From Leptospira wolffii serovar Khorat str. Khorat-H2 (GTDB lineage: Bacteria > Spirochaetota > Leptospiria > Leptospirales > Leptospiraceae): DNA of 48,472 nucleotides. The notes under the pieces were generated by a model. It saw only the letters and a program-made list of their open reading frames with translations, had not been told where the DNA came from and made no database searches. Below are positions 27,772 to 37,818 of this stretch, one piece after another. The stretch lies in the NCBI RefSeq assembly GCF_000306115.2, contig NZ_AKWX02000014.1, positions 25,001-73,472 of the forward strand, read 5' to 3'. Made by a program: the position numbers and the translations under genes. Positions within the stretch are counted from its first letter, which is position 1, and every line of letters starts with the position of its first letter.

Positions 27772-27865
27772 GGATCGCAATCCTATGAGGAGGATAAGCG
27801 AAGATCCAGCCTTTTTCCTGGCGAGAGACTTAAGTTAGATGGGGAAGAAAAGGGAAAAAACGAAT

Positions 27866-27938
<73 letters not shown>

Positions 27939-28024
27939 TTGTATCAGGGATGAGTGGACATTTCGAGCGATCCGGAGTTTCGGGAGGAGTTCCTACCTAT
28001 TTCCACTCTTCCGATCGCTAAACC

Positions 28025-28098
<74 letters not shown>

Positions 28099-28237
28099 GG
28101 TAAAAGACATGATTTTTCTCCGAGACCGTCTGGCAAGGGATTTTTAGAAAAGAAAGTCCGGATTCTCCTAGGATTTTTGTAGGAAGATTTCTCGCTCACG
28201 GAATCCGATTTCGTTTCCCGAAGAAGGTTTAGAGAGA

Positions 28238-28912
28238 TTAGAATTTTTCAAGCCCGTATACGGAGTCGTTTCGGTAGTTTTCCTTGAAAGGGCTATGCGC
28301 TGCGTCCGATTCCAGATATCCTTTATTGACCCAATAGATATGTTCCGCAGCGATATCCTTCGGATGATAAAAATAGATCAAATCGTCTTTTAGGTCCCAT
28401 TTACCGGAACCGCCATCTTCTACGCAGCCATCTCCGTCGCATCCTCCGAATAAACTGAACTCAAAAGTATGATCCGTATTGATTCGGATATAATATTCGG
28501 AGTTCTTGGATTTCTTCCATTCTCCGATGATATCGGATTCTCGGATTCGATCCGGCTCCGAAACGGGAGTCGGGTATTCGTTGCAATCCACCTTTAGATA
28601 ACCGGAATATACCCAGGCGCTTTTTCCTTGGTATTCTATGACCGCCCAAGGATGGACCCTACCGTCTATCCTCTCCTCTTTACCGAATCCTTTCACCTTT
28701 ACCACCGTTTGGTAGGGTAGAAGTTCGAGTTCCTTCGCTTGTTTACTCGAATCTTCTCTGACCTTCAGTCCTTTTTTCGTGCCTACGCACATGATCTGGG
28801 AATTGTCTTCCGGAGGTACAGCGTTCCGGTTCGATTCGGATGTGGGGGGATTTTCTTTTTTACAGAAAAGTAAAATGGAAAAGAGAAGAATCAAAAAGTA
28901 AAAGGTCCGCAT
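28238..28912 (-). CDS. Lipoprotein with bacterial SH3 domain
   Basis: The 224-aa protein has a signal and lipobox ending at Cys17 (FSILLFC). An SH3b domain spans about residues 40-108 (CVGTKKGLKVREDSSKQAKE, then AWVYSGYLKVDC). A second region of about 100 residues has the DIIGEWKKSKNSEYYIRI and GKWDLKDDLIYFYHP strands of a lipocalin-like or copper-resistance-type beta fold. SH3b domains often bind peptidoglycan or peptides. It is a periplasmic or surface lipoprotein with no clear partner. Confidence 0.78.
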   Translation of the reverse strand: MRTFYFLILLFSILLFCKKENPPTSESNRNAVPPEDNSQIMCVGTKKGLKVREDSSKQAKELELLPYQTVVKVKGFGKEERIDGRVHPWAVIEYQGKSAWVYSGYLKVDCNEYPTPVSEPDRIRESDIIGEWKKSKNSEYYIRINTDHTFEFSLFGGCDGDGCVEDGGSGKWDLKDDLIYFYHPKDIAAEHIYWVNKGYLESDAAHSPFKENYRNDSVYGLEKF

Positions 28913-29017
28913 TTGGAAATCCTAATTTGTGGAAGAAGACTTTCGAATACGTTTCGGTAGGAAAATCGAAACGTCTATTGGAATTTCGATATTTATGAAT
29001 ACGGGTGAAATTTTTCT

Positions 29018-30229
29018 TTAAGCTACGGTCCGGTTCTTCTTTCCGAAGCTAAGCCCTCGATTTCCGAGTACGGTCAGCCAGAAATTGGATCCGCGGATCA
29101 CGAAATGATACAATGCGAACGTAACCGCATATACTAGGACGATATGCAGGGTAAATTTAAGCCAAATGGAAAATCCCGTTTCCACGACTAAGAATCCGAT
29201 TCCTAAAGAGATCGGGTGGTGGATCAGATATACGGGTAGACTCGCTTCCCGCAAATAAGCGCTTAGGGAATTGGTTCCCGAAGCGAATCTCTGGAAAATT
29301 CGGATGAAGAATACGATCCAAATCCAACCGCCCAAACATTTTAGGAAAATGTGGAGGATTCGGATGCCGATTCCCGCATAACCGAAATAGGACCAATAAG
29401 GATCTACGGTGCTGATCCAGTAAAAGACTCCGAAAAATAGAAGGGAAAGAATTCCTAAAACCGATATCTCCGTATTTGAAACGTTTCCTTTCAGAAAGAG
29501 TTTTTCTCTTCCGAATAGAAAGGTTCCGAAAAGGAAAAAACTTAGGTCATAAACGAATTGTACCGGCTCTATATTCAGGTATTTTTCGTCCTTTAGGAAA
29601 AAGTAATTGATTCCGCAAGTGAATAGGGCGCTCCAAAGTCCGGCGATCAAAAGAGCCTCCCATTTTCGTGTGGGATCCGCTTCCGAATTCTCCTCTCCGT
29701 ATCTGGAAATCGGGAGTATCCATGTGCGGATACGGGAGGTCAGGGGACGTATCCCCAAATACAGAAAAGTATACAGCGCCAAGTATTCTATGAACCAAAG
29801 GTGAGAAGGGGCCGGGTTCTTGAGTAGGAACTCTTCCCATAGGAATCGGAAATAATTTCCTTGGTATCCTTCCTGTAACGCATTTACATAATATTGCATC
29901 GGAGCGAAAAGGATGATTCCCGGGATTAAGGGTAGAATGATTCGTAACCCCCTGAGTCTTAGGAATTCCTTCAAGCTTTTGGAAAGAAAAGTTCTCTCGG
30001 TGAAGTATCCGGATAGAACGAAGAATAGAGGCATTCGGAATAGATGCACCCATTCTCCGAACACGTCGAATGCGACGGATCTCTCTTCGTTTCTAAGAGG
30101 GTATATGATTACCGCTGCGTATACGATTGCCACGTGAAAGGCCAATCCCAGAAGAAGGGCGAAAGAGCGGAGATTGTCTAAATAATCCAACCTTGCCTGA
30201 GGCGAAGGCGCTGTTCGGTTCAGTGACAA
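29018..30229 (-). CDS. Acyltransferase 3 family membrane protein
   Basis: The 403-aa protein has about ten membrane helices. The acyltransferase-3 opening is RLDYLDNLRSFALLLGLAFH, with the catalytic-type His in helix 1, then FRMPLFFVLSGYF in the second conserved block. Such enzymes O-acetylate or O-acylate surface sugars (OafA-like) or other envelope molecules. The start appears to be TTG 30229; no ATG is near. It begins 3 bp after the stop of the cyclic-nucleotide-binding gene, so the two are cotranscribed. Confidence 0.85.
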   Translation of the reverse strand: MSLNRTAPSPQARLDYLDNLRSFALLLGLAFHVAIVYAAVIIYPLRNEERSVAFDVFGEWVHLFRMPLFFVLSGYFTERTFLSKSLKEFLRLRGLRIILPLIPGIILFAPMQYYVNALQEGYQGNYFRFLWEEFLLKNPAPSHLWFIEYLALYTFLYLGIRPLTSRIRTWILPISRYGEENSEADPTRKWEALLIAGLWSALFTCGINYFFLKDEKYLNIEPVQFVYDLSFFLFGTFLFGREKLFLKGNVSNTEISVLGILSLLFFGVFYWISTVDPYWSYFGYAGIGIRILHIFLKCLGGWIWIVFFIRIFQRFASGTNSLSAYLREASLPVYLIHHPISLGIGFLVVETGFSIWLKFTLHIVLVYAVTFALYHFVIRGSNFWLTVLGNRGLSFGKKNRTVA

Positions 30230-30232
30230 GTC

Positions 30233-30892
30233 TTACTGATCCAATGTGTATTTGAAGAAGGATTCGCGAATGAGAATATGGCTGGGATCGTTTTTAGGTT
30301 GCTCTACTAGTTTGTCGCGGACCAGGAGATTGATGGCGGAAACCAAATCCTGGTGTTCCAATCCCACTCTTAAAATCGCCCATTTGATGAATGCAGCGAG
30401 ATGCACCTTATAGAGTCCGCCTTCCTGTTCTCCCCTGGTCTGCGTGAATGTGATCAACGCCGACGTCACTATATTCTTACGATCTCCTCTGAGTAGGCTT
30501 GCGATCGTTTGGTTCGTTTCCCTGAGTCTAGAGGAAAGCATTTTGACCATCTTTAAGGAGAAGGAGGGATTGGTTTGGACCAGATTATAGAATACGCTTT
30601 CGGTTATCGCAAATAGTAGTACGTCGGTCTTGGCAATCGCTCTCGCGCTTCGAGGCTTTCGGTCCACTAAAGCCATCTCCCCGAACATATCGCCTTCTTT
30701 TAATTCGATGAGAAGTTTGAAGGCTTCCTTAACCTTTTTATGGATTCCCACCTTGCCGGATAGGATGAGATACATTTGATCGGCGGGTTCGTTTTCGTCG
30801 AAAATCACGGAAGATTCCTTAAAGCGAATCCCGTGTTTCTGAACCATATCTTCCGAAATCTTCATTTGAAAAAGGGCTCTATCGGAGCCCAC
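30233..30892 (-). CDS. Cyclic-nucleotide-binding (Crp/Fnr-like) protein
   Basis: The 219-aa protein has a cNMP-binding barrel (residues 20-120) with [33 protein letters not shown] (the phosphate-binding cassette with Glu and Arg) and then a dimerisation helix. The C-terminal part (140-215) has helices that could form an atypical winged helix, but a standard Crp HTH signature is not evident. DNA binding is therefore uncertain. The start is probably GTG 30892; an ATG ten codons in is an alternative. Located directly upstream of the acyltransferase gene, it may regulate or sense for it. Confidence 0.82.
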   Translation of the reverse strand: MGSDRALFQMKISEDMVQKHGIRFKESSVIFDENEPADQMYLILSGKVGIHKKVKEAFKLLIELKEGDMFGEMALVDRKPRSARAIAKTDVLLFAITESVFYNLVQTNPSFSLKMVKMLSSRLRETNQTIASLLRGDRKNIVTSALITFTQTRGEQEGGLYKVHLAAFIKWAILRVGLEHQDLVSAINLLVRDKLVEQPKNDPSHILIRESFFKYTLDQ

Positions 30893-31026
30893 ATGTACGA
30901 TATCGGCGATTGGTTGGGGGCCGCAATCAATAATTCTTCCTACATGAGGTAGGGATGGGAATTTTCCGTTGACTCATCCACCTTTCCGAATAGCGTCTTC
31001 AATCGTTTTCCCTTTAGGAGGGGATC

Positions 31027-32115
31027 GTGAACACGAAAAGAATCCTCCTGCTATTAACGGCATTTCTTCTCATTCTTGTAATAGGTTTTATAGGCAAACC
31101 TTCTCCCATCGAACCGATCGCGTATGAACCGCCCGAGGATCCGGGACTTGTAGGCGCATTCCAACAGAATCGAAGTCTCGAATCCGCAGAGCTTCTCGCT
31201 TTAGGAAAGATACACGGGCCGGAAGATATAGAACCCGACGAGCAAGGTAACGTGTACTCCGCTAGCGAAGACGGCAAAGTATATCTGATCGAGAAAAGCG
31301 GCGAGATCAAAGCGCATGCATTCACTGGAGGTCGTCCTCTCGGAATGAAATTGTTATCCGACGAGGTGTTGATCGTCGCCGATGCGTTGAAAGGTCTTTT
31401 GAGAATTGGTAAGGACGGTAAAGTCGAAATTTTATCGACGGAATCGGAGGGACTTCCGTTTAAATTTACGGACGATCTGGATGTCACAAAGGACGGAACG
31501 ATCTATTTCTCCGATGCTAGCTATAAGTACGGATCGGCGGAATATTTGTATGATCTAATGGAATCTGTTCCTCACGGAAGGTTATTAAAGTTTGATCCTC
31601 GAACTAAAAAGACGACCACGCTTATGAAAGATTTATTTTTTCCTAATGGAGTTGCGCTTTCCAAGAACGAAGATTTTATTGTGCTGAATGAAACCTATAA
31701 GTATAGGATTCATAGGTATTGGTTGAAAGGACCCAAGGCCGGAACGAGCGAGATATGGGTGGAGAATCTTCCCGGATTTCCCGACAATATCTCCTCCGAC
31801 GGAAACGGTCACTTCTACTTAGCCTTGTTTACCGTTCGGAATTTCATGGTGGATAAGATCCTACACACCCGTCCTTGGGCCAAAAAGATCGTGGCCAAGC
31901 TCCCGAAATTCCTGTGGCCTAAGCCCAAACCCTACGGATTCGCGGTGATTTTAAACGAAGATGGAGTCGTAGAGGCGAGTTTTCAGGAACCCGCCGGAAA
32001 ACATCTGAAAGAGATCACTTCGGTCAAGAGAAAGGGCGAGTTTCTATACTTAGGAAGTCTTCATAACGATAGAATAGGGAAGTTCAAGCTTCCCCAGGAA
32101 TTTCTGGAAAAATAA
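31027..32115 (+). CDS. SMP-30/gluconolactonase or strictosidine-synthase-like propeller protein
   Basis: The 362-aa protein has an N-terminal membrane anchor or signal (residues 5-23). It then has a six-bladed propeller with GKIHGPEDIEPDEQGNVYSA, GRPLGMKLLSDEVLIVADA, FTDDLDVTKDGTIYFSDAS, FPNGVALSKNEDFIVLNET and PDNISSDGNGHFYLAL. These motifs place it in the SMP-30/strictosidine synthase/paraoxonase-like superfamily, whose members commonly hydrolyse lactones and esters with Ca. GTG 31027 is supported by AGGAGGGG. It is the first of five closely spaced genes and 21 bp from the acyl-CoA dehydrogenase, so a role in delivering hydroxy-acids from lactones is an inference from context. Confidence 0.82.
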   Translation: MNTKRILLLLTAFLLILVIGFIGKPSPIEPIAYEPPEDPGLVGAFQQNRSLESAELLALGKIHGPEDIEPDEQGNVYSASEDGKVYLIEKSGEIKAHAFTGGRPLGMKLLSDEVLIVADALKGLLRIGKDGKVEILSTESEGLPFKFTDDLDVTKDGTIYFSDASYKYGSAEYLYDLMESVPHGRLLKFDPRTKKTTTLMKDLFFPNGVALSKNEDFIVLNETYKYRIHRYWLKGPKAGTSEIWVENLPGFPDNISSDGNGHFYLALFTVRNFMVDKILHTRPWAKKIVAKLPKFLWPKPKPYGFAVILNEDGVVEASFQEPAGKHLKEITSVKRKGEFLYLGSLHNDRIGKFKLPQEFLEK

Positions 32116-32136
32116 ATTAAGGAAATTTGATATATT

Positions 32137-33312
32137 ATGGATTTATCCGTTCCAAAAGAAGTGGAAGAAGTCAAGCAGAAGGCGAGAGCCTTCGTGGACG
32201 AAGTCGCAATCCCTGCCGAGGATCGTTACGATTACGAAGACGGTAGAATGCCGGAGGCTCTCTGCCAGGAACTCAGACAGGAAGCCAAAAAAAGAGGATT
32301 ATGGACGGCTCACCTTCCTAAATCGGAAGGAGGGTTGGGGCTCGATATGGTCGGAACCGCGCTCGTCTTTAGCGAACTAGGTCGTTCTCCTATCGCTCCC
32401 TATCTTTGCAATTGCGATGCTCCCGACGAAGGGAATATGCACCTTCTCCACCTAGCTGCAAACGAAGAACAGAAAAAGAAATATTATTACCCGCTTGTGG
32501 AAGGAAAGATACGGTCCGGTTTTGCGATGACCGAGCCTCCTCCCGGAGCGGGTTCGGATCCGACGACCCTATCCACCAATGCTGTCAAGGACGGGGACCA
32601 TTATGTGATCAACGGTCATAAATGGTACTGCACAGGTGCGAACGGAGCCTCCTTCCTGATCGTAATGGCGAAAGTGAACGATAGCTTTCGTAGGACCTCG
32701 ATGTTCTTGGTTCCTACGGACGCTCCTGGATACACCATGGTTCAGGAGATAGGAGTTCTAGGATCCCATGGACCGGGGGGGCACTGCGAGTTGAAATTCG
32801 AGAATGTGAGAGTCCACGAATCTCAGGTCCTGGGAAAAATCGCGGAAGGTTTCCGTCTTTCCCAAGAAAGATTAGGACCCGCTCGTTTAACGCATTGTAT
32901 GCGATGGATCGGACTCGCCAGAAGATCCTTGGAAATCGCAAGAGAATACGCGATCAAAAGGGAATTGTTCGGAGGAAAACTTTCCGAACAACAGGGAATC
33001 CAATGGATGTTCGCGGAATCCGCTCTGGAAATAGAGTCCGGATTTCTTCTTACCCTAAAGGCGGCGGATATACTGAGGAAAGGCGGCGACGCAAGGCAAG
33101 CCGTCTCTATGGCCAAATGGCAGGTGAGCGAAACATTGAATAAATGCATCGATCGAGCCATCCAAATCTGCGGCTCCCACGGTTTTAGTCGTTATCTTAA
33201 ATTGGAATTATTTTATAGAGACGCTAGAGCCGCAAGGATCGCGGACGGTCCTACGGAGACGCATAAGATGGTGATCGGAAGAAATCTAATGTCGGGAAAA
33301 GGGAGCTTCTAG
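32137..33312 (+). CDS. Acyl-CoA dehydrogenase (ACAD11/LvaC-like)
   Basis: The 391-aa protein has a full-length ACAD fold: helical N-domain, [18 protein letters not shown] (FAD and substrate loop), [16 protein letters not shown] beta-domain, and a C-terminal helical domain with [18 protein letters not shown]. The DGPTE motif in place of the usual EGT occurs in the ACAD10/11 and LvaC-type branch, which works on 4-hydroxy acyl-CoA phosphates rather than simple fatty acyl-CoAs. It lies directly before an APH-type kinase gene (TAG abuts GTG at 33313) and the DUF6285 gene, matching that pathway. FAD-dependent, cytoplasmic. Confidence 0.9.
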   Translation: MDLSVPKEVEEVKQKARAFVDEVAIPAEDRYDYEDGRMPEALCQELRQEAKKRGLWTAHLPKSEGGLGLDMVGTALVFSELGRSPIAPYLCNCDAPDEGNMHLLHLAANEEQKKKYYYPLVEGKIRSGFAMTEPPPGAGSDPTTLSTNAVKDGDHYVINGHKWYCTGANGASFLIVMAKVNDSFRRTSMFLVPTDAPGYTMVQEIGVLGSHGPGGHCELKFENVRVHESQVLGKIAEGFRLSQERLGPARLTHCMRWIGLARRSLEIAREYAIKRELFGGKLSEQQGIQWMFAESALEIESGFLLTLKAADILRKGGDARQAVSMAKWQVSETLNKCIDRAIQICGSHGFSRYLKLELFYRDARAARIADGPTETHKMVIGRNLMSGKGSF

Positions 33313-34356
<1,044 letters not shown>

Positions 34357-34362
34357 AGGGCT

Positions 34363-34758
34363 ATGCAGGATAAACCGAGCGCGACGGAGCTATTGGAAGC
34401 AATTCAGGAATTTCTAATGAAAGATGTTCTCCCCGAATTTAAGGACAAGGACCTTCTATCCTACAAGACCTTAGTAAGCTGGAATATGCTGGGAGTGATT
34501 TCCAGGGAGATCCGATCCGGAGAGGAATCCTTGGACAAGGAACTTGCCCGATTGTCCTCTCTTTTGGGTAAGAAAGGTCAAATCCCCGGGACATGGAACG
34601 AGAAAAAGAATCTAGTCCAATCCTGGAATACGGAGCTAAGGGACAAGATTCGCTCCGAAAAGAAATCGGTGAAAGACGCGGAATTTTGGAAGCATGTCAA
34701 GGAAACCGTGCGAGAAAAGGTCGAGATCGTAAATCCCAGATTCACCACGGAATCGTAA
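34363..34758 (+). CDS. DUF6285/LvaB-like small protein
   Basis: The 131-aa, mostly helical protein begins MQDKPSATELLEAIQEFLMK and has DLLSYKTLVSWNMLGVISRE. This resembles small proteins that accompany ACAD/phosphotransferase pairs and stabilise or activate the kinase (as LvaB does for LvaA). It lies 6 bp after the kinase gene. No catalytic motif is seen. The family assignment is from memory of pattern and context, so it is moderate in certainty. Confidence 0.65.
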   Translation: MQDKPSATELLEAIQEFLMKDVLPEFKDKDLLSYKTLVSWNMLGVISREIRSGEESLDKELARLSSLLGKKGQIPGTWNEKKNLVQSWNTELRDKIRSEKKSVKDAEFWKHVKETVREKVEIVNPRFTTES

Positions 34759-34765
34759 TATATCT

Positions 34766-35497
34766 ATGTCCGTCATTCACCTGATTCGACACGGTCAGGC
34801 AAATTCTCAGGGAGAAAATTACGATATGCTCACTCCCAAGGGAAAGGAGCAAGCCTTCCTTTTGGGAAGGTATATGGCGGAGAATCAGGACTTTCCGGAT
34901 CGGATTCTTACGGGTTCTTTGAGAAGGCATCGCGAGACCGCGGAATCCTTTTTGGAAGGAGTAAAGTCCGCGGATTCCGGAAGGTCCTATTCTCTTTCGA
35001 AACTCTCCATCGAAGATTCCGATTGGAACGAATTCTCTGCCGAACTTTGGAAGAGCTATGCGAAATACCTGGCTACCGTCCGTCCAGAATTCGCGGATAC
35101 CTTGGCCACATTCTCAAAGATCAGACTTAAAGGCGGGATTCGCTCTGCCGCCATATTCTTCAAATTGACCGAAGAGATTTTGGAGTTTTGGAAGAAGGGA
35201 GAATACGTCCCGGAAGGGATCGAGACATACTCGGATTTCGAGTACAGAATCGAACGGGCTCATGACCGGTATTTTCTACCTTCTTCTTCGGAGAGAACCT
35301 TCATTTTTACCTCCGGCACGCCTATCTCTTTACTGCTTCGCAAGATTCTAAAACAAGATACGAACGTATTCACATGGATGCCTCTCATTTGGAATACTTC
35401 GGTCAGCACATTTCGTTGGATGAGGGGAGGGTTTTTGCCGGTAACTCTGAATGCTCTTCCTCATATTCCTGAGAAAAAAAGTCGGACTCTTTATTGA
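34766..35497 (+). CDS. Histidine phosphatase family protein
   Basis: The 243-aa protein opens SVIHLIRHGQANSQGENYDM, with the RHG motif (Arg8, His9, Gly10) of the phosphoglycerate-mutase-like phosphatases. ILTGSLRRHRETAESFL holds the second conserved Arg, and FIFTSGTPISLLLRK replaces the usual second-His motif region. The exact match to a SGT or His-containing late motif is weaker than normal. It is the last gene of the five-gene cluster, 7 bp after DUF6285. A role in dephosphorylating a pathway intermediate or regulator is a guess. Confidence 0.82.
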   Translation: MSVIHLIRHGQANSQGENYDMLTPKGKEQAFLLGRYMAENQDFPDRILTGSLRRHRETAESFLEGVKSADSGRSYSLSKLSIEDSDWNEFSAELWKSYAKYLATVRPEFADTLATFSKIRLKGGIRSAAIFFKLTEEILEFWKKGEYVPEGIETYSDFEYRIERAHDRYFLPSSSERTFIFTSGTPISLLLRKILKQDTNVFTWMPLIWNTSVSTFRWMRGGFLPVTLNALPHIPEKKSRTLY

Positions 35498-35632
35498 TTT
35501 CGAAAGAAATTGACGAAAGTTGTCCGACCGGGTAGCGCGGATTCCGAATTGAGAAAAACGAAGCTTCTCTTAACAGAAAAGGTGTGGACTGGTTTGCCGG
35601 GAAGGTTACTATCAACGCCCACGTTTTAGAGA

Positions 35633-37750
35633 ATGGTTTCCGCAATCGACGCATCATCGAGTCTATCCTCTAAGGATAAGAATTTAGGGTTTCTAATCTT
35701 CTATATTGGATCCGCTAGTATTCTTTTTCTTTTCGGGTTCATCTATTTCACGGAGGATATCCGGCTTCTTAGACTTTACGATAATGTCCACTGGACTCTC
35801 TCCGTCGTAGTAAGTTGTATCGCGGCCTGGTTCGGATACAGAAATTCGGAAGGAGAGGTAAGAACTTTGAAGTTCTGGTTCTTTCTGGGATTCGCGACCT
35901 ATATGACCGGACAATTCGTTTGGGTGGGTCAGGTCTTGGCGGATTTCTATAGCTTTCCTGCTCCTAGCGATCTATTCTATCCTTGGCTCGGGCCTTGCTT
36001 TATCATAGGCTTCCTACTCTACTTAAAAGGAAAGGTTCCGAAAGCCAGAATTAAAGTCGCTGCTATGGACGCGATCGCTTTGACCATCGCGGTTATAGGA
36101 GTCGCGTTGGTTCTTTATCTTTCCAGGAAAGAAGATCGCACTTGGCTGCAATTACTGTCTCTTTCCGTTTATCCGGTTTCCATTCTCTCCGCCGCAACGA
36201 TAGGGATTTTAATGAAACCGTCCCTTCGATTGAAATTCGACCTTCCTTATCTTTGTCTGATCCTGGGCTTGGTAGAAATGGGAACCAGTTGGTTGCAATG
36301 GAATTCGATTTTTCTAATCAGCGTTCCGAAGGACGGAACTTTTATCAACGCCCTCTTTTCCATCGGAGGTATGACCTTAGGATACGGAGCCTTGACTTGG
36401 ACTCCCCGATCTCAATTCTCCAAACAGGAAGCCGCAACGGAAAGCACGCTTTTAAGGGTGCTCCCTCTCTTAGAGGTGATCGTCTCTTCGGCAGCCATCA
36501 TACTATCTTTGACTCTCTCCGGAGTTCCCGAAGCGATCCGACTCGTAATTTGGTTTTCGGCGGGAGTGATGGTGGTGATCGCTAGTCTACGCCAGAGTCT
36601 TCTTGTCTCCGACCTGGCCGTCGCGGAGAAAGTCATACGAGACGCGAACGAAGCTTTGGAAAACACCGTGGCCGAAAGAACGGAGGAGCTGAGATCTACG
36701 AATCAGTATTTGGTTCATACCAACGATAAGCTTAGCACTGCGATGATCGAATTAAAGAAAACGCAAGAAAATCTGGTCCGATCGGAAAAGATGGCCGTAC
36801 TCGGAAGGTTGATCGCAGGCATAGCTCATGAATTGAATACGCCTCTAGGAGCGATTCGATCCTCTACGGAGGGGATTCGTTCCATTTTTAACGGACCATG
36901 GGAGGAACTCATACGCGATTATTCCGGATTGAATCGGGAAGAGATGGAGCTATGGGGGATTCTATTCAAAAGAGGAAGAGTCACGAATTCGGATTTTGAT
37001 TCCAAAGAGGAAAGAAAGAAGAGAAAACTTTCCGAATCCATACTCAAGGAAGTCGGTGCCCAAAACGCTTCGATCATGGCCGATATGCTTACGGATATGG
37101 GGAATTCGCCGGAGCAAGTAAGGGAGATTTCGGAGAGATTACCTAAGGGAGAGAGAGGCTGGTTGATCGTAAACAATGCCTCGACGTTATCCAGTCTGTC
37201 CCGATCGAGTCAGTTGATTCTTGAAGCCTCGATCAAGGCATCGAGAGTGATTCAGGCTTTGAAAGGTTACGCTTCGGGAGATGGCGATTGGACTCCGAAT
37301 TTTGAACCGGTTTCTCCGAAAGAACAAATAGAAAATATTATAACATTATATTATTCAAAAATAAGAGGCAAGGTGTCGGTCGATATCGGGATTCCTGAAA
37401 CCGCACTTGTGCAGGGCGATCCCGAAAGACTTTATTTGTTATGGACGAATTTGATTACAAACGCCTTACACGCGATGAATTATTCGGGACGGATTTTCTT
37501 GGACGCTAAGCCGATCGATGGCAATTGGGAGATCTCCATCCGGGATACTGGTCGAGGAGTTCCCGAGGATATCAGAGATAGGATATTCGATCCGTTCTTC
37601 ACTACGAAATCCCCCGGAGAAGGAACCGGGCTGGGGTTGGATATTTGCAAAAGCGTCGTGGAAGAGCATAAAGGAACAATCCGTTTTACTACTTCGGATT
37701 CCGGGACCACGTTCTACATTCTTCTCCCTCGTTATAAGAAATCGAGTTAG
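35633..37750 (+). CDS. Membrane histidine kinase (orphan)
   Basis: The 705-aa protein has roughly nine or ten membrane helices (residues 18-330). A coiled-coil linker follows ([20 protein letters not shown]), then a HisKA H-box with phospho-acceptor His399 in [15 protein letters not shown] long insertion comes before the second dimerisation helix ([13 protein letters not shown]), followed by a HATPase domain with [32 protein letters not shown]. The H-box helix and helix 2 are separated by roughly 110 residues instead of a short loop. The next gene is a paralogue with the same insertion. No response regulator lies beside them, so the partner is unknown. Confidence 0.92.
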   Translation: MVSAIDASSSLSSKDKNLGFLIFYIGSASILFLFGFIYFTEDIRLLRLYDNVHWTLSVVVSCIAAWFGYRNSEGEVRTLKFWFFLGFATYMTGQFVWVGQVLADFYSFPAPSDLFYPWLGPCFIIGFLLYLKGKVPKARIKVAAMDAIALTIAVIGVALVLYLSRKEDRTWLQLLSLSVYPVSILSAATIGILMKPSLRLKFDLPYLCLILGLVEMGTSWLQWNSIFLISVPKDGTFINALFSIGGMTLGYGALTWTPRSQFSKQEAATESTLLRVLPLLEVIVSSAAIILSLTLSGVPEAIRLVIWFSAGVMVVIASLRQSLLVSDLAVAEKVIRDANEALENTVAERTEELRSTNQYLVHTNDKLSTAMIELKKTQENLVRSEKMAVLGRLIAGIAHELNTPLGAIRSSTEGIRSIFNGPWEELIRDYSGLNREEMELWGILFKRGRVTNSDFDSKEERKKRKLSESILKEVGAQNASIMADMLTDMGNSPEQVREISERLPKGERGWLIVNNASTLSSLSRSSQLILEASIKASRVIQALKGYASGDGDWTPNFEPVSPKEQIENIITLYYSKIRGKVSVDIGIPETALVQGDPERLYLLWTNLITNALHAMNYSGRIFLDAKPIDGNWEISIRDTGRGVPEDIRDRIFDPFFTTKSPGEGTGLGLDICKSVVEEHKGTIRFTTSDSGTTFYILLPRYKKSS

Positions 37751-37818
37751 ACCTCATTTGCGTGATCCGTATCGCGAAATATTCGGTTGATTCCGAGGAA
37801 CAAGATCGGAAGAATAGT

